From positions 1 to 32,177 of the forward strand of contig JAGIBF010000092.1 in the NCBI GenBank assembly GCA_017744515.1: DNA of 32,177 nt, given 5' to 3'. The notes under the pieces are model-generated. The model made no database searches. It was not told the origin of the DNA and was given only the letters and a program-made list of their open reading frames with translations. Origin of the DNA: Niastella sp. GTDB taxonomy: Bacteria; Bacteroidota; Bacteroidia; Chitinophagales; Chitinophagaceae. The stretch's first letter is position 1. Each line of letters starts with the position of its first letter. Below are positions 23,822 to 32,177 of the stretch, one piece after another. The position numbers were made by a program, and so were the translations under genes.

Positions 23822-24943
23822 ATGCAAAAAGTAGGTATTCTCGGCGGCGGACAGTTAGGAAGAATGTTATTACAGGCAGCAGCCAATTATCCCGTTGAAA
23901 CATATGTAATGGAAAATGATCCCGCATGCCCTGCGGCCCATTTGTGTCATCATTTTACCAAAGGCGATATACAGAGTTTCGATGACGTATACAACTTTGG
24001 TAAGGGATTGGATGCCCTGACCATCGAGATAGAGGCCGTTAATGAAGACGCCCTCGAAAAGCTGGAACAGGAAGGCGTCAAGATCTATCCAAAACCCTCA
24101 GCCTTACGCACCATCAAGAACAAGATCCTGCAAAAACAATTCTATAAAGAACAGCAAATACCGACTGCCCCCTTCGTCATTACCCAAAACAAAGCCGAGC
24201 TGCAGGCACAGGCCGATTTCCTGCCTGCTGTGCATAAAGTAGGCGTAGGTGGCTATGATGGACGCGGCGTGCAGGTAATCAAAACACGGGATCAGCTGGA
24301 CAAAGGATTTGATGCCCCCTCCGTGTTGGAAAAAATGGTGACCATCCACAAAGAGATCGCCATGATCGTAGCCATCAATGCCAAAGGCGAAACAGCCCTG
24401 TACCCGGCAGTCGACATGGTATTTGATCCATCGCTCAACCTCCTCGATTACCAGATCAGCCCGGCCGATATCCCCGATAAAACATTGTGGAAAGTGGAAG
24501 CGATGGCCCTCGCCGTTGTAAAAGGCCTGAAAAGCCCCGGCCTTTTTGCCGTAGAGCTGTTTGTAGACAAGCAAGGCGATGTATTTGTCAATGAAACCGC
24601 CCCCCGCGTACACAATAGCGGCCACCATACCATAGAAGCCAATTACAGCTCCCAGTTCGATATGCTGTGGCGTATCATGCTCGATTACCCCCTCGGCAAT
24701 CCCGACCATATTGTACCCGCTGCTATCGTGAACCTATTAGGTGCCGACGGACACAGCGGAGAGGCTAAATACGACGGCCTGCAGGAAATACTCCAAATGG
24801 ATAATGTTTTTGTCCACATCTATGGGAAAAAACAAACCAAACCCGGCCGCAAGATGGGACACATAACTATCGTCAGTAAGGACAAAACGGACCTGACCTA
24901 TAAAGCTCATCGCATTAAAAACGTATTAAAAGTCATTGCATAA
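23822..24943 (+). CDS. purK: N5-carboxyaminoimidazole ribonucleotide synthase (PurK)
   Basis: A 373-residue ATP-grasp enzyme that makes N5-CAIR from AIR, bicarbonate and ATP in purine synthesis. It has the N-terminal ILGGGQLGRM, the glycine-rich ATP loop KVGVGGYDGRGVQVI, ELFVDKQGDVFVNETAPRVHNSGHHTIEA with the metal and ATP ligands, and SQFDMLWRIMLDYPLG at the end of the grasp domain. The open frame reaches back to 23753, but ATG 23822 (MQKVGILGGG) is the family start. Its partner purE is 5.8 kb downstream on the same strand, separated by a complete efflux operon. Confidence 0.97.
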   Translation: MQKVGILGGGQLGRMLLQAAANYPVETYVMENDPACPAAHLCHHFTKGDIQSFDDVYNFGKGLDALTIEIEAVNEDALEKLEQEGVKIYPKPSALRTIKNKILQKQFYKEQQIPTAPFVITQNKAELQAQADFLPAVHKVGVGGYDGRGVQVIKTRDQLDKGFDAPSVLEKMVTIHKEIAMIVAINAKGETALYPAVDMVFDPSLNLLDYQISPADIPDKTLWKVEAMALAVVKGLKSPGLFAVELFVDKQGDVFVNETAPRVHNSGHHTIEANYSSQFDMLWRIMLDYPLGNPDHIVPAAIVNLLGADGHSGEAKYDGLQEILQMDNVFVHIYGKKQTKPGRKMGHITIVSKDKTDLTYKAHRIKNVLKVIA

Positions 24944-24976
24944 GGTTGTTACGTATACCACTTATAACCTTTTTAA
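24942..24976 (+). terminator. Weak terminator candidate after purK
   Basis: AAGGTT (24942-24947) can pair with AACCTT (24966-24971), and the second arm runs into a T-run. The stem is only six pairs with an 18-base loop, so this is a weak call. Confidence 0.3.
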
Positions 24977-24995
24977 CATGGGAGCATTGTTAAAA
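24971..24995. promoter_or_regulatory. Operator-like inverted repeat before the efflux operon
   Basis: TTTTAACA (24971-24978) and TGTTAAAA (24988-24995) form a perfect eight-base inverted repeat with a nine-base spacer, about 130 bases before the adaptor ATG. The half-site size and spacing suit a dimeric repressor of the TetR or MarR kind, though no regulator gene is adjacent. No T-run follows the right arm. Confidence 0.4.
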
Positions 24996-25122
24996 CACTA
25001 ACTTAGCCGCGCTATAAAAACCCAACCAAAAGCGCCCTAAGCACATGAGACGTAGCATGCCAACTTTTTCCCGTACCAGGATGCGAGATAATACATGGTC
25101 ATTGAAAGCCAAACAAACGCAC

Positions 25123-26172
25123 ATGAAAGGTAGAAGCCGGTTAGCTGTACTATTATTATTCGCATTTGCTCTTGCCTGCAAGGAAGAAAAAAAAGAAAAC
25201 GGACCAGCCGCCGCCGGCCCCCGCAATAATGCCCCACTGCAGGTAGAAGCATTCATTGTAAAAACACAAGCCCTTAGTGAAAACCTCGAAGTTCCCGGCA
25301 CCCTGATGCCGTTTGAACAAACAGAGATAAGACCCGAGATCAGCGGACGCATCGTGCGGCTGAATATCCCCGAAGGAAGTTTCGTAAAGAAAGGTACCCT
25401 GTTGGTGAAGTTATTTGATGAGGACTTACAGGCCCAGTTGAAGAAACTGCAGGTACAATTACAGATCAACGCCAAAACAGCCGAACGCCAAAAAGAACTG
25501 TTGACCATTGGTGGCATCAGCCAGCAGGAATACGACCTCAGTGAGCTGGCGGTGAATAACCTCAAAGCAGATATTGATTTAGTAAGAGTAAGCATCAGCA
25601 AAACCGAGATCTACGCCCCCTTCGATGGCCGTATTGGCCTGAAGGCCATCAGCGATGGCGCTTACATATCCCCCACTACCCTTATTACCACCATCAGCCA
25701 GGTAGGACAACTGAAGATGGAATTTTCTGTACCAGAGAAATACAGTGACCTGATGCGTAAAGGAAGACCGGTAACATTTACCATCGCAGGAGCTACCAAA
25801 ACCTTCAACGCTGCTGTACTGGCTACCGAATCCGTAATTGAAGCCAACACCCGTACACTGCGTGTGAGAACAGTCGTGAAAGGAAGCGATCCCGCACTGG
25901 TACCTGGTGCATTCGCCAAAGTTGGATTAAAACTCGACGAAAATGACAAAGCACTGATCATACCCACCCAGGCAGTGATGCCACAAGCCCGCAACAAACG
26001 GGTGGCTGTTTACTCCAATGGCAAGGTTGAATACAAGGTGGTGGTTACCGGTATCCGCGACTCTTCCTATGTGCAGGTTACTGACGGATTGAAACTGGGC
26101 GACACCGTGATCACTACGGGCCTGCTGAGCATCCGCCCCGAGAGCAAAATCAAATTATCTAAAGTACAATAA
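25123..26172 (+). CDS. RND efflux periplasmic adaptor (membrane fusion protein), lipoprotein
   Basis: A 349-residue lipoprotein (MKGRSRLAVLLLFAFALAC, lipobox LALAC-type with Cys19). A short disordered stretch precedes the HlyD/AcrA layout. The lipoyl half-motif is EISGRIVRLNIPEGSFVKKGTLLVKL, followed by a short coiled-coil hairpin (about 105-160), the second lipoyl half IYAPFDGRIGLKAISDGAYI, the beta-barrel and the membrane-proximal domain ending IRPESKIKLSKVQ. It links the inner-membrane pump to the outer-membrane channel. I chose ATG 25123 because it begins the lipoprotein signal; the open frame from 25045 adds a poor 26-residue leader. The permease gene starts nine bases after the stop, so the three genes form one operon. 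Confidence 0.95.
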   Translation: MKGRSRLAVLLLFAFALACKEEKKENGPAAAGPRNNAPLQVEAFIVKTQALSENLEVPGTLMPFEQTEIRPEISGRIVRLNIPEGSFVKKGTLLVKLFDEDLQAQLKKLQVQLQINAKTAERQKELLTIGGISQQEYDLSELAVNNLKADIDLVRVSISKTEIYAPFDGRIGLKAISDGAYISPTTLITTISQVGQLKMEFSVPEKYSDLMRKGRPVTFTIAGATKTFNAAVLATESVIEANTRTLRVRTVVKGSDPALVPGAFAKVGLKLDENDKALIIPTQAVMPQARNKRVAVYSNGKVEYKVVVTGIRDSSYVQVTDGLKLGDTVITTGLLSIRPESKIKLSKVQ

Positions 26173-26181
26173 GCGCTTGTC

Positions 26182-29100
26182 ATGAATATTTCTGAGCTGA
26201 GTTTACGGCGTCCGGTATTGGCTACCGTGCTGAATATCGTGATCGTGTTGTTTGGGGTGATCGGCTTTACGTTCCTGGGCGTGCGCGACTATCCCGCCAT
26301 CGACCCACCCAACGTGAGTGTAGGTACCTCCTACCCCGGCGCCAATGCAGAGATCGTAGAATCACAGATCACCGAACCGCTGGAAAAAGCCATCAACGGT
26401 ATTGCCGGCGTAAAAAATATCACCTCCACCAGCAGCCAGGGCACCAGCCGTATCAACGTAGAGTTTGAACTGAGCATCGACCTCGAAGCTGCCGCCAACG
26501 ACGTGCGCGATAAAGTATCACAAGCCTCCCGATCTTTACCGGATGACCTTCCCGCACCACCAGTAGTATCCAAAGCAGACGCCAGCTCCGATGCCATCAT
26601 CTCCATGACGGTACAGAGCAACACCCGTAACCAGCTGGAAATGACAGAATATGCCAACAACGTGTTGGTAGAAAGACTGCAAACCATTCCCGGCGTAAGC
26701 GCCATACAGGTATGGGGCGAAAAACGCTGGGCCATGCGCGTGTGGTTCAACCCCGCCAAACTCAGCGCCTATGGGTTAACGCCCGGCGATGTTCAGTCGG
26801 CACTTGCCCGTGAGAACGTAGAACTTCCTTCCGGTAAAATATCCGGCAATACCACTGAATTATCGATCCGTACTTTTGGCCGCCTGTTCACAGAAGATGA
26901 CTTCAACAATGTGATCATAAAAACGGTCAACGGCAACGAGATACGCCTTAAAGATGTAGCAGAAGCGGTACTGGGACCGGAGAACGAAGAGACTGTTTTA
27001 AAAGAAAGCCTGATCCCCATGATCGGTCTGGCACTGGTGCCACAACCGGGCTCCAACTACGTGGCTATCTCCAACGAGTTCTACAAACGCTTCGAACAAC
27101 TGAAGAAAGAAGTTCCTGCTGACGTAAAACTGAACATCGCCCTCGATCAGACAAGGTTCATCAAACAATCCATTTCGGAAGTAGAGGAAACCCTCATCAT
27201 CGCCCTTATACTGGTCGTATTGATTATCTACCTGTTCTTCCGTGACTGGATCATCTCCGTTCGTCCGTTGATCGATATCCCGGTATCATTGATAGGCGCC
27301 TTCTTCATCATGTACCTCAGCGGCTTTACCATCAATGTACTTTCCCTGTTAGGTATCGTACTGGCCACGGGCCTGGTGGTGGATGACGGTATCGTGGTAA
27401 CGGAAAACATCTTCAAGAAAATGGAGCAGGGTATGAACAAATACCAGGCTGCCAAAGAAGGCTCCAAAGAGATCTACTTCGCGGTTATCGCTACCTCCAT
27501 TACGCTGGCCGTTATCTTCTTACCCATCATCTTCCTCCAGGGCTTCGTAGGAAGATTGTTCCGCGAGTTTGGTATCGTGGTAGCCGGTGCGGTATTGATC
27601 TCTGCGCTGGTATCATTGACACTGACACCTGTACTCAACGTAAAACTTACCCGCAAGGAGCATAAACACGGGTGGTTCTATCGCAAAACGGAACCCTTCT
27701 TCGTGTGGATGGAAACAGGCTATTTCAACTCCCTCAAAGGATTTATGCGCGTACGCCATATATCGTGGTTGATGATCGCCGGGTGTTTTGCCGTCATATT
27801 GTTCATTGGTGGCAACCTCAAATCTGAGTTGGCGCCCATGGAAGACCGCAGCCAGTTCCGCCTGCAGGTAACGGCCCCCGAAGGCACTTCTTATGATTAC
27901 ATGGACAAGTACATGGACCGGCTGGGGCAACTCATGTTGGATTCCATCAAACCCGAAGAACGCCGCATCGTACTCACGATTACGGCGCCCGGCTTCAGCG
28001 GCGCAGGCTCTGTAAACAGCGGTAACGTACGGGTAACCCTTGTAGACCCTAAAGACCGTAAACGTTCACAGGAAGACATTGTGAACATGGTCAACCGCAA
28101 CCTTGGTAAATATTCTGAAGGCCGCGCCTTTGCTGTACAAGAGCAAACGATCTCCGTAAACCGCCGTGGTGGACAGCCCGTGCAGTTTGTAATCCAAAAT
28201 AACAACTTCGACAAGCTGAAAGAAGTATTACCCAAGTTTCTCGAAGCAGCCAATAAAAGCGGCGTCATGACCAACCTCGACGTCGATCTTAAGTTTAGCA
28301 AGCCCGAGCTTAACATCGATATCGACCGTATCAAGGCCAGCCAGCTGGGCGTGAGCATTGCCGATGTATCACAAACCCTGCAACTGGCATTGAGTAATCT
28401 GCGGCTCGGTTATTTCTACCGCGAAGGCAAGCAATACCAGGTAATCGGCCAGGTAGCCCGTAACGACCGTGACGACCCAACCGATCTTAAGAACATTTAC
28501 GTGCGTAACAACCGCAATGAGATCATTTCATTGGACAACCTCGTAAGCATTCGCGAAGAGACAACCCCACCCCAACTGTATCACTTCAACCGGTATAAAT
28601 CAGCGACCATTTCCGGCAGTCCTGCCAATGGCCGGACCCTCGGTGAAGCGATCCAGGCGATGCAGGACATTGCTAAAAATTTACTGGATGATACTTATTC
28701 CACATCGCTGTCAGGAGCCTCCAGGGACTTTGCAGAAAGCTCTGGCAATACAGCCTTTGCCTTCATCCTCGCGCTGGTATTGATCTTCCTCGTACTGGCG
28801 GCACAGTTCGAAAGCTTTATAGATCCTGTCATCATCCTTATTACGGTGCCACTGGCATTAGCCGGTGCCGTATTCTCCCTGTGGTTATTTGATCAAACAC
28901 TCAATATCTTCTCACAGATCGGTATGATCATGTTGATCGGCCTGGTGACGAAGAACGGTATCCTCATCGTGGAATTTGCCAACCAGAAACAACTGGCAGG
29001 CCTATCGAAACGGCAGGCGGTTACCGAAGCGGCACAAGCCCGTTTACGTCCTATCTTAATGACGAGCCTGGCGATGGCGCTCGGCGCTCTCCCCATTGCC

Positions 29101-29301
29101 CTGTCATTGGGAGCAGCTGCTACGAGCCGTATTCCCCTGGGTATTGTAATTGTAGGAGGTATCATGTTTTCCCTCATTCTTACCCTGTATATAATCCCGG
29201 CTATATATAGTATCCTGTCCTTTAAAAAGAAAAAGAGCGAACTGGAGCTGATGGAAGAGGCGGAAAAAATAACTCCCCAACCAGAAGTTCACCATGCATA
29301 A
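26182..29301 (+). CDS. RND (HAE1 family) efflux permease
   Basis: A 1039-residue inner-membrane proton-driven pump of AcrB type. TM1 is at 11-30, a large periplasmic loop follows, then TM2-TM6, the second large loop and TM8-TM12. The proton relay residues are present: the adjacent Asp pair in TM4 (GLVVDDGIVVTENI) and the Lys in TM10 (GLVTKNGILIVEFAN). The length and the N-terminal SLRRPVLATVLNIVIVLFG are typical. The substrate cannot be read from the sequence; HAE1 pumps export drugs, dyes, bile salts or other hydrophobic compounds. It is translationally close to both neighbours: nine bases after the adaptor, and its stop directly abuts the ATG of the channel gene. Confidence 0.97.
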   Translation: MNISELSLRRPVLATVLNIVIVLFGVIGFTFLGVRDYPAIDPPNVSVGTSYPGANAEIVESQITEPLEKAINGIAGVKNITSTSSQGTSRINVEFELSIDLEAAANDVRDKVSQASRSLPDDLPAPPVVSKADASSDAIISMTVQSNTRNQLEMTEYANNVLVERLQTIPGVSAIQVWGEKRWAMRVWFNPAKLSAYGLTPGDVQSALARENVELPSGKISGNTTELSIRTFGRLFTEDDFNNVIIKTVNGNEIRLKDVAEAVLGPENEETVLKESLIPMIGLALVPQPGSNYVAISNEFYKRFEQLKKEVPADVKLNIALDQTRFIKQSISEVEETLIIALILVVLIIYLFFRDWIISVRPLIDIPVSLIGAFFIMYLSGFTINVLSLLGIVLATGLVVDDGIVVTENIFKKMEQGMNKYQAAKEGSKEIYFAVIATSITLAVIFLPIIFLQGFVGRLFREFGIVVAGAVLISALVSLTLTPVLNVKLTRKEHKHGWFYRKTEPFFVWMETGYFNSLKGFMRVRHISWLMIAGCFAVILFIGGNLKSELAPMEDRSQFRLQVTAPEGTSYDYMDKYMDRLGQLMLDSIKPEERRIVLTITAPGFSGAGSVNSGNVRVTLVDPKDRKRSQEDIVNMVNRNLGKYSEGRAFAVQEQTISVNRRGGQPVQFVIQNNNFDKLKEVLPKFLEAANKSGVMTNLDVDLKFSKPELNIDIDRIKASQLGVSIADVSQTLQLALSNLRLGYFYREGKQYQVIGQVARNDRDDPTDLKNIYVRNNRNEIISLDNLVSIREETTPPQLYHFNRYKSATISGSPANGRTLGEAIQAMQDIAKNLLDDTYSTSLSGASRDFAESSGNTAFAFILALVLIFLVLAAQFESFIDPVIILITVPLALAGAVFSLWLFDQTLNIFSQIGMIMLIGLVTKNGILIVEFANQKQLAGLSKRQAVTEAAQARLRPILMTSLAMALGALPIALSLGAAATSRIPLGIVIVGGIMFSLILTLYIIPAIYSILSFKKKKSELELMEEAEKITPQPEVHHA

Positions 29302-30645
29302 ATGCATTTCATTATGAGAAGTTTCTTAGTATTTGCTGTTTCATTCATCATACTGGTTCCCGTGGCCACCGCGCAGGATTCTCTTACCCTTGAACAGGCT
29401 ATCGAAGCTGCGTTGAAGAACAACTATGATATTCAACTCACCCGTAATGATTCTGCATCCTATGCGCTCGACAACTCTTATTCCTGGGCAGCCTTCCTGC
29501 CGCAGCTGAATGGAACAGCAGGTACTACCTGGAACAGGAACAACCAGCGACTGAAGTTTACCAAGCGTTCCGGCGGCGGAGATAGTAGTGTGACCCGCGA
29601 TGCGGTGAAAACACACAATACGCAATATTCACTCGCACTCAACTGGACGCTGTTTGATGGCCTTAAAATGTTTGCTACCCGCAATAGGTTGGAAGAACTG
29701 GCAACACTGGGAGAACTGGGAGTAAAAAATCAAGTGACCAACACAGTGGCGGCGGTGATCAATAACTACTTCAACATTGTACGCCAAAAGCAACAACTAA
29801 AGGCAGTAGAAGAACAAATATCCATCAATGAAGAGCGCGTAAAGCTGGCCGACAAAAAGTTGTCCGTTGGCCTCGGCAGCAAACCTGAATTATTGCAAGC
29901 GAGGGTTGACCTGAACGCGCAGAAAGCAGCCCAACTCCAGGCGTTAACACTCATCGCCCAACTTCGCGATCAATTGAACCAATTGATCGGCTTTCGCCAG
30001 GGAGCATCCTACCAGGTGAGTGACAGCATTCCGGTGAATACCACTTTACAATTTGGAGAGCTGGCACAGAAATTTGAAGAGACCAATCCTGCACTCTTAT
30101 TTGCTAAAAAGAACATCGACATAGCCCGCATCGTTGTGAAAGAACGTAAGGCAGAGTTGTTTCCAACACTATCATTGAACTCGGCTTACAACTTTACACA
30201 AAATGACAACAGCGTAGCCGTAAACATCAACCAGCCCTTCTATAACCAGAATAAAGGTTTCAACTACGGCCTCAACCTGAACATTCCCATCCTGAATGGG
30301 TTCAATACAAAACGACTGATCAAACAAGCCCAGCTGGACGTACGCTATCAACAACTGGCCTACGACAATCAGCGTTCGCAGGTAGAAGTTGGCCTGGGCA
30401 ACTCCTTCAAAAACTATGAGCTGCAAAAACGTTTGCTGGAGCTGGAACAAAACAACATCGAACTGGCCAAAGAAAACGTGATGATCGCGCTGGAACGTTT
30501 TCGCCAGGGCGTATCCACCTTCCTCGAACTGCGGGAAGCTCAGATCAGCCTGCAGGATGCCTACAACCGCCTTATAGCGGCCCGTTATAATACCAAATTA
30601 GCTGAAACAGAACTATTAAGGTTGAAAGGCGACCTGATCCGCTAA
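29302..30645 (+). CDS. TolC-family outer-membrane efflux channel
   Basis: A 447-residue outer-membrane efflux protein with a signal peptide ending ATAQ. It then has two OEP repeats with the usual LTLEQAIEAALKNNYDI start, long coiled-coil helices (about 150-225 and 350-440) and beta-strand segments such as TQYSLALNWTLFDGLKMF and FNYGLNLNIPILNGFN. The trimer would form the exit duct for the RND pump encoded just upstream. Two starts are possible: ATG 29302, which directly follows the permease stop, or ATG 29314 (MRSFLVF), which gives the cleaner signal peptide. There is no clear terminator before purE. Confidence 0.95.
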   Translation: MHFIMRSFLVFAVSFIILVPVATAQDSLTLEQAIEAALKNNYDIQLTRNDSASYALDNSYSWAAFLPQLNGTAGTTWNRNNQRLKFTKRSGGGDSSVTRDAVKTHNTQYSLALNWTLFDGLKMFATRNRLEELATLGELGVKNQVTNTVAAVINNYFNIVRQKQQLKAVEEQISINEERVKLADKKLSVGLGSKPELLQARVDLNAQKAAQLQALTLIAQLRDQLNQLIGFRQGASYQVSDSIPVNTTLQFGELAQKFEETNPALLFAKKNIDIARIVVKERKAELFPTLSLNSAYNFTQNDNSVAVNINQPFYNQNKGFNYGLNLNIPILNGFNTKRLIKQAQLDVRYQQLAYDNQRSQVEVGLGNSFKNYELQKRLLELEQNNIELAKENVMIALERFRQGVSTFLELREAQISLQDAYNRLIAARYNTKLAETELLRLKGDLIR

Positions 30646-30745
30646 TAGTACCAGCAACACCTGAATAAATACATGAGAAGGCACTTTTCTTAATGATGGT
30701 TACTTATAAATTTTCCCTTTCTTTGCCGTTCAAATCAATCCTTGC

Positions 30746-31261
30746 ATGAATCCGCAGGTAGGAATAATAATGGGTAGCGATAGTGATCTGAATGTGATGC
30801 AGGCAGCTGCAGACGTGCTGAAAGAGTTAGGAGTAACATACGAACTAACAGTTGTTTCTGCTCACCGTACCCCCCTGCGGATGGTGGAATATGCCACCAA
30901 AGCCAAGGAAAGAGGCCTTAAAGTCATCATTGCCGGCGCTGGCGGTGCAGCCCATCTGCCCGGCATGGTAGCATCCCTCACTCCCCTGCCCGTAATCGGT
31001 GTCCCTGTAAAATCATCCAATTCCATAGATGGCTGGGATTCCATCTTGTCCATTCTCCAAATGCCCAATGGTATTCCCGTAGCTACCGTAGCCCTCAATG
31101 CAGCTAAGAATGCAGGTATATTAGCCGCCTCCATCATAGGCGCTTTTGATACTGCTGTGGGCGAAAAAGTAGCCGCGTACAAAAAGAACCTCGAAGCCGA
31201 AGTATTGAAAAAAGCAGACAAACTGAAGAAAGAAGGCTGGCAAAACCAGTTTGATCAATAA
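30746..31261 (+). CDS. purE: N5-carboxyaminoimidazole ribonucleotide mutase (PurE, class I)
   Basis: A 171-residue class I PurE with the N-terminal GIIMGSDSDLNVM, SAHRTPLRM (catalytic His) and the nucleotide loop GAGGAAHLPGMVAS. It moves the carboxyl group of N5-CAIR to C4, giving CAIR, right after the PurK step. Class I enzymes are octamers. The C-terminus carries a Lys/Glu-rich helix. The gene lies 100 bases after the TolC-like gene, with a TTTCTTTG -7-like box near 30716 that is not a strict match, so it may have its own promoter. Confidence 0.97.
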   Translation: MNPQVGIIMGSDSDLNVMQAAADVLKELGVTYELTVVSAHRTPLRMVEYATKAKERGLKVIIAGAGGAAHLPGMVASLTPLPVIGVPVKSSNSIDGWDSILSILQMPNGIPVATVALNAAKNAGILAASIIGAFDTAVGEKVAAYKKNLEAEVLKKADKLKKEGWQNQFDQ

Positions 31262-31262
31262 C

Positions 31263-31293
31263 CTGTAGCCCCTAAATATTAGCGTTGCTACAG
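31263..31293. other. Inverted repeat between purE and the last gene
   Basis: CTGTAGC (31263-31269) and GCTACAG (31287-31293) are perfectly complementary with a 17-base loop. There is no T-run, so the role as terminator or leader structure is unclear. Confidence 0.35.
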
Positions 31294-31324
31294 ATGCTTA
31301 TGCAGGTAGTATAAAGTACATTAT

Positions 31325-32177
31325 ATGAAATTGACGCTGACAGATTTTAAAGAACTCCCGTCCTTTCCTTCTGGCTCGGGCATTGAGTTCCATGATGAAA
31401 AAGTATTTCTGATAGGAGATGACGCCAAAGAGGTGCTGGTCATGAATAAGCGCTGGAAAGAATTGGAACGTATCCCTTTGTTTGAATCGACCGAAGCACG
31501 TATCCCTAAAAAGATCAAGTCTGATCTCGAAGCCACTACTGTAGTAGTAGTCAACAGCATTCCCCGCCTGTTGATCCTGGGCTCCGGATCCCGGGAAGAA
31601 CACCGCAATAAAGCGATCCTGCTCGACCTCGATGAGTACAGGAAAGAAGAATTTGACATGACTGTTTTCTTCGATCGTATCAAAGCAGCCGGCATCGCCG
31701 ACCTCAATATCGAATCAGCAGCAACCCTCGCAGAAGGCCATGTGATCATGGGCAACCGGGGCAATAAAAAGAACCCCGATAACCACCTCATCATTACCAA
31801 AAACACTTTCTGGAAGCATCAGGCCGACGCTGAACTGGAAATACTGCCCATCAAATTTCCGGGTAAGGACAATAAACTGAAGAACGCAGGCATTTCGGGG
31901 CTCACTTATTCTCCCGTTAACGACTGGCTGATCTTTACAGCCTCTACAGAAGATACCAATAATGCAGTAGATGATGGCCCTATCGGCGATAGCTACCTCG
32001 GTATCATCGAAAATGCTTCCCGCAAAATAGGCCGGAAAGACATGAAGGTAAACGAGATCATTACCCTCCGCGAATCAGAGAAGTCACTAAAAGGCTACAA
32101 AATAGAATCTGTATGTATTCAATCGGAAAAGAATGGACGGTTGAAGCTGCAGCTGGTAGCAGACAACGACGACGGTG
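31325..32177 (+). CDS. Hypothetical protein, beta-rich (possibly DUF6929-like), truncated by the window end
   Basis: The frame from ATG 31325 stays open for 284 codons to the window edge, so the 3' end is missing. There is no signal peptide. The product starts MKLTLTDFKELPSFPSGSGIEF and is rich in strand-loop-strand segments (KVFLIGDDAKEVLVMNKRWKELERIPLF, IPRLLILGSGSREEHRNKAILLDLDEY, LAEGHVIMGNRGNKKNPDNHLIITKN, DWLIFTASTEDTNNA). These look like blades of a cytoplasmic beta-propeller. I recall similar proteins under DUF6929 in Bacteroidota, but this is not certain. No catalytic motif is visible. Confidence 0.7.
   Translation, partial: MKLTLTDFKELPSFPSGSGIEFHDEKVFLIGDDAKEVLVMNKRWKELERIPLFESTEARIPKKIKSDLEATTVVVVNSIPRLLILGSGSREEHRNKAILLDLDEYRKEEFDMTVFFDRIKAAGIADLNIESAATLAEGHVIMGNRGNKKNPDNHLIITKNTFWKHQADAELEILPIKFPGKDNKLKNAGISGLTYSPVNDWLIFTASTEDTNNAVDDGPIGDSYLGIIENASRKIGRKDMKVNEIITLRESEKSLKGYKIESVCIQSEKNGRLKLQLVADNDDG

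Overview
The window looks like a piece of a Bacteroidota chromosome, most likely a member of the Chitinophagaceae. Three things suggest this. Several genes are preceded by the Bacteroidota promoter pattern TTTG-N19/20-TAnnTTTG, and Shine-Dalgarno sequences are weak or absent. The families present are typical of that group: WG-repeat protein, BF3164-like lipoprotein, two-CBM20 GH77 glucanotransferase, TonB-C fusion, lipoprotein M13 peptidase. The tRNA-Pro does not encode CCA. The genus assignment is inference. I see no phage, integrase, transposase, CRISPR array or defence island; this is mostly housekeeping and accessory chromosome with some informative intergenic DNA.

Layout. 1-59 is an (AACT)n microsatellite. 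228-3008 is a soluble hybrid histidine kinase (GAF-PAS-PAS-HisKA-HATPase-REC-REC). It overlaps tail to tail a minus-strand WG-repeat gene (2989-4254) broken by one in-frame amber codon. 4334-5107 is a secreted PIG-L deacetylase, followed on the minus strand by a THUMP rRNA methyltransferase and a BF3164-like propeller lipoprotein. 7491-8616 (+) carries a DUF4345-like membrane protein and a DUF1826-like protein. 8657-9871 is a divergent SDR reductase/HxlR regulator pair with a dyad-rich control region. 10008-10844 is an unknown membrane protein, and 10993-11685 (-) an unknown exported protein. 12120-12193 (-) is tRNA-Pro(CGG) with a clear promoter and terminator. 12412-13858 has a small orphan ORF, a TfoX-N protein and a 2OG-Fe(II) oxygenase. 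14029-16062 is an M13 metallopeptidase lipoprotein.

From 16167 to 23605 most genes are on the minus strand: a small lipoprotein, a dipeptide epimerase, the GH77 amylomaltase, an L,D-transpeptidase fused to a TonB-C-like domain, and 4-hydroxyphenylpyruvate dioxygenase. A 50-residue membrane protein on the plus strand (20721-20873) has its own promoter and terminator. From 23822 everything is on the plus strand: purK, a complete RND tripartite efflux operon (adaptor, permease, TolC-like channel), purE, and the 5' part of an unknown gene that runs off the end. PurK and PurE catalyse consecutive steps of purine synthesis, and the efflux operon lies between their genes.

The points most worth a second look are: the amber-interrupted WG gene; a palindromic hairpin family that shares an identical 19-mer at two places 6 kb apart; the HxlR operator-like dyads overlapping a consensus -7 box; two consensus promoters so close to start codons that the mRNAs should be almost leaderless; the L,D-transpeptidase/TonB-C fusion; and the degenerate first receiver of the hybrid kinase. 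I do not see a clearly new multi-gene system here.
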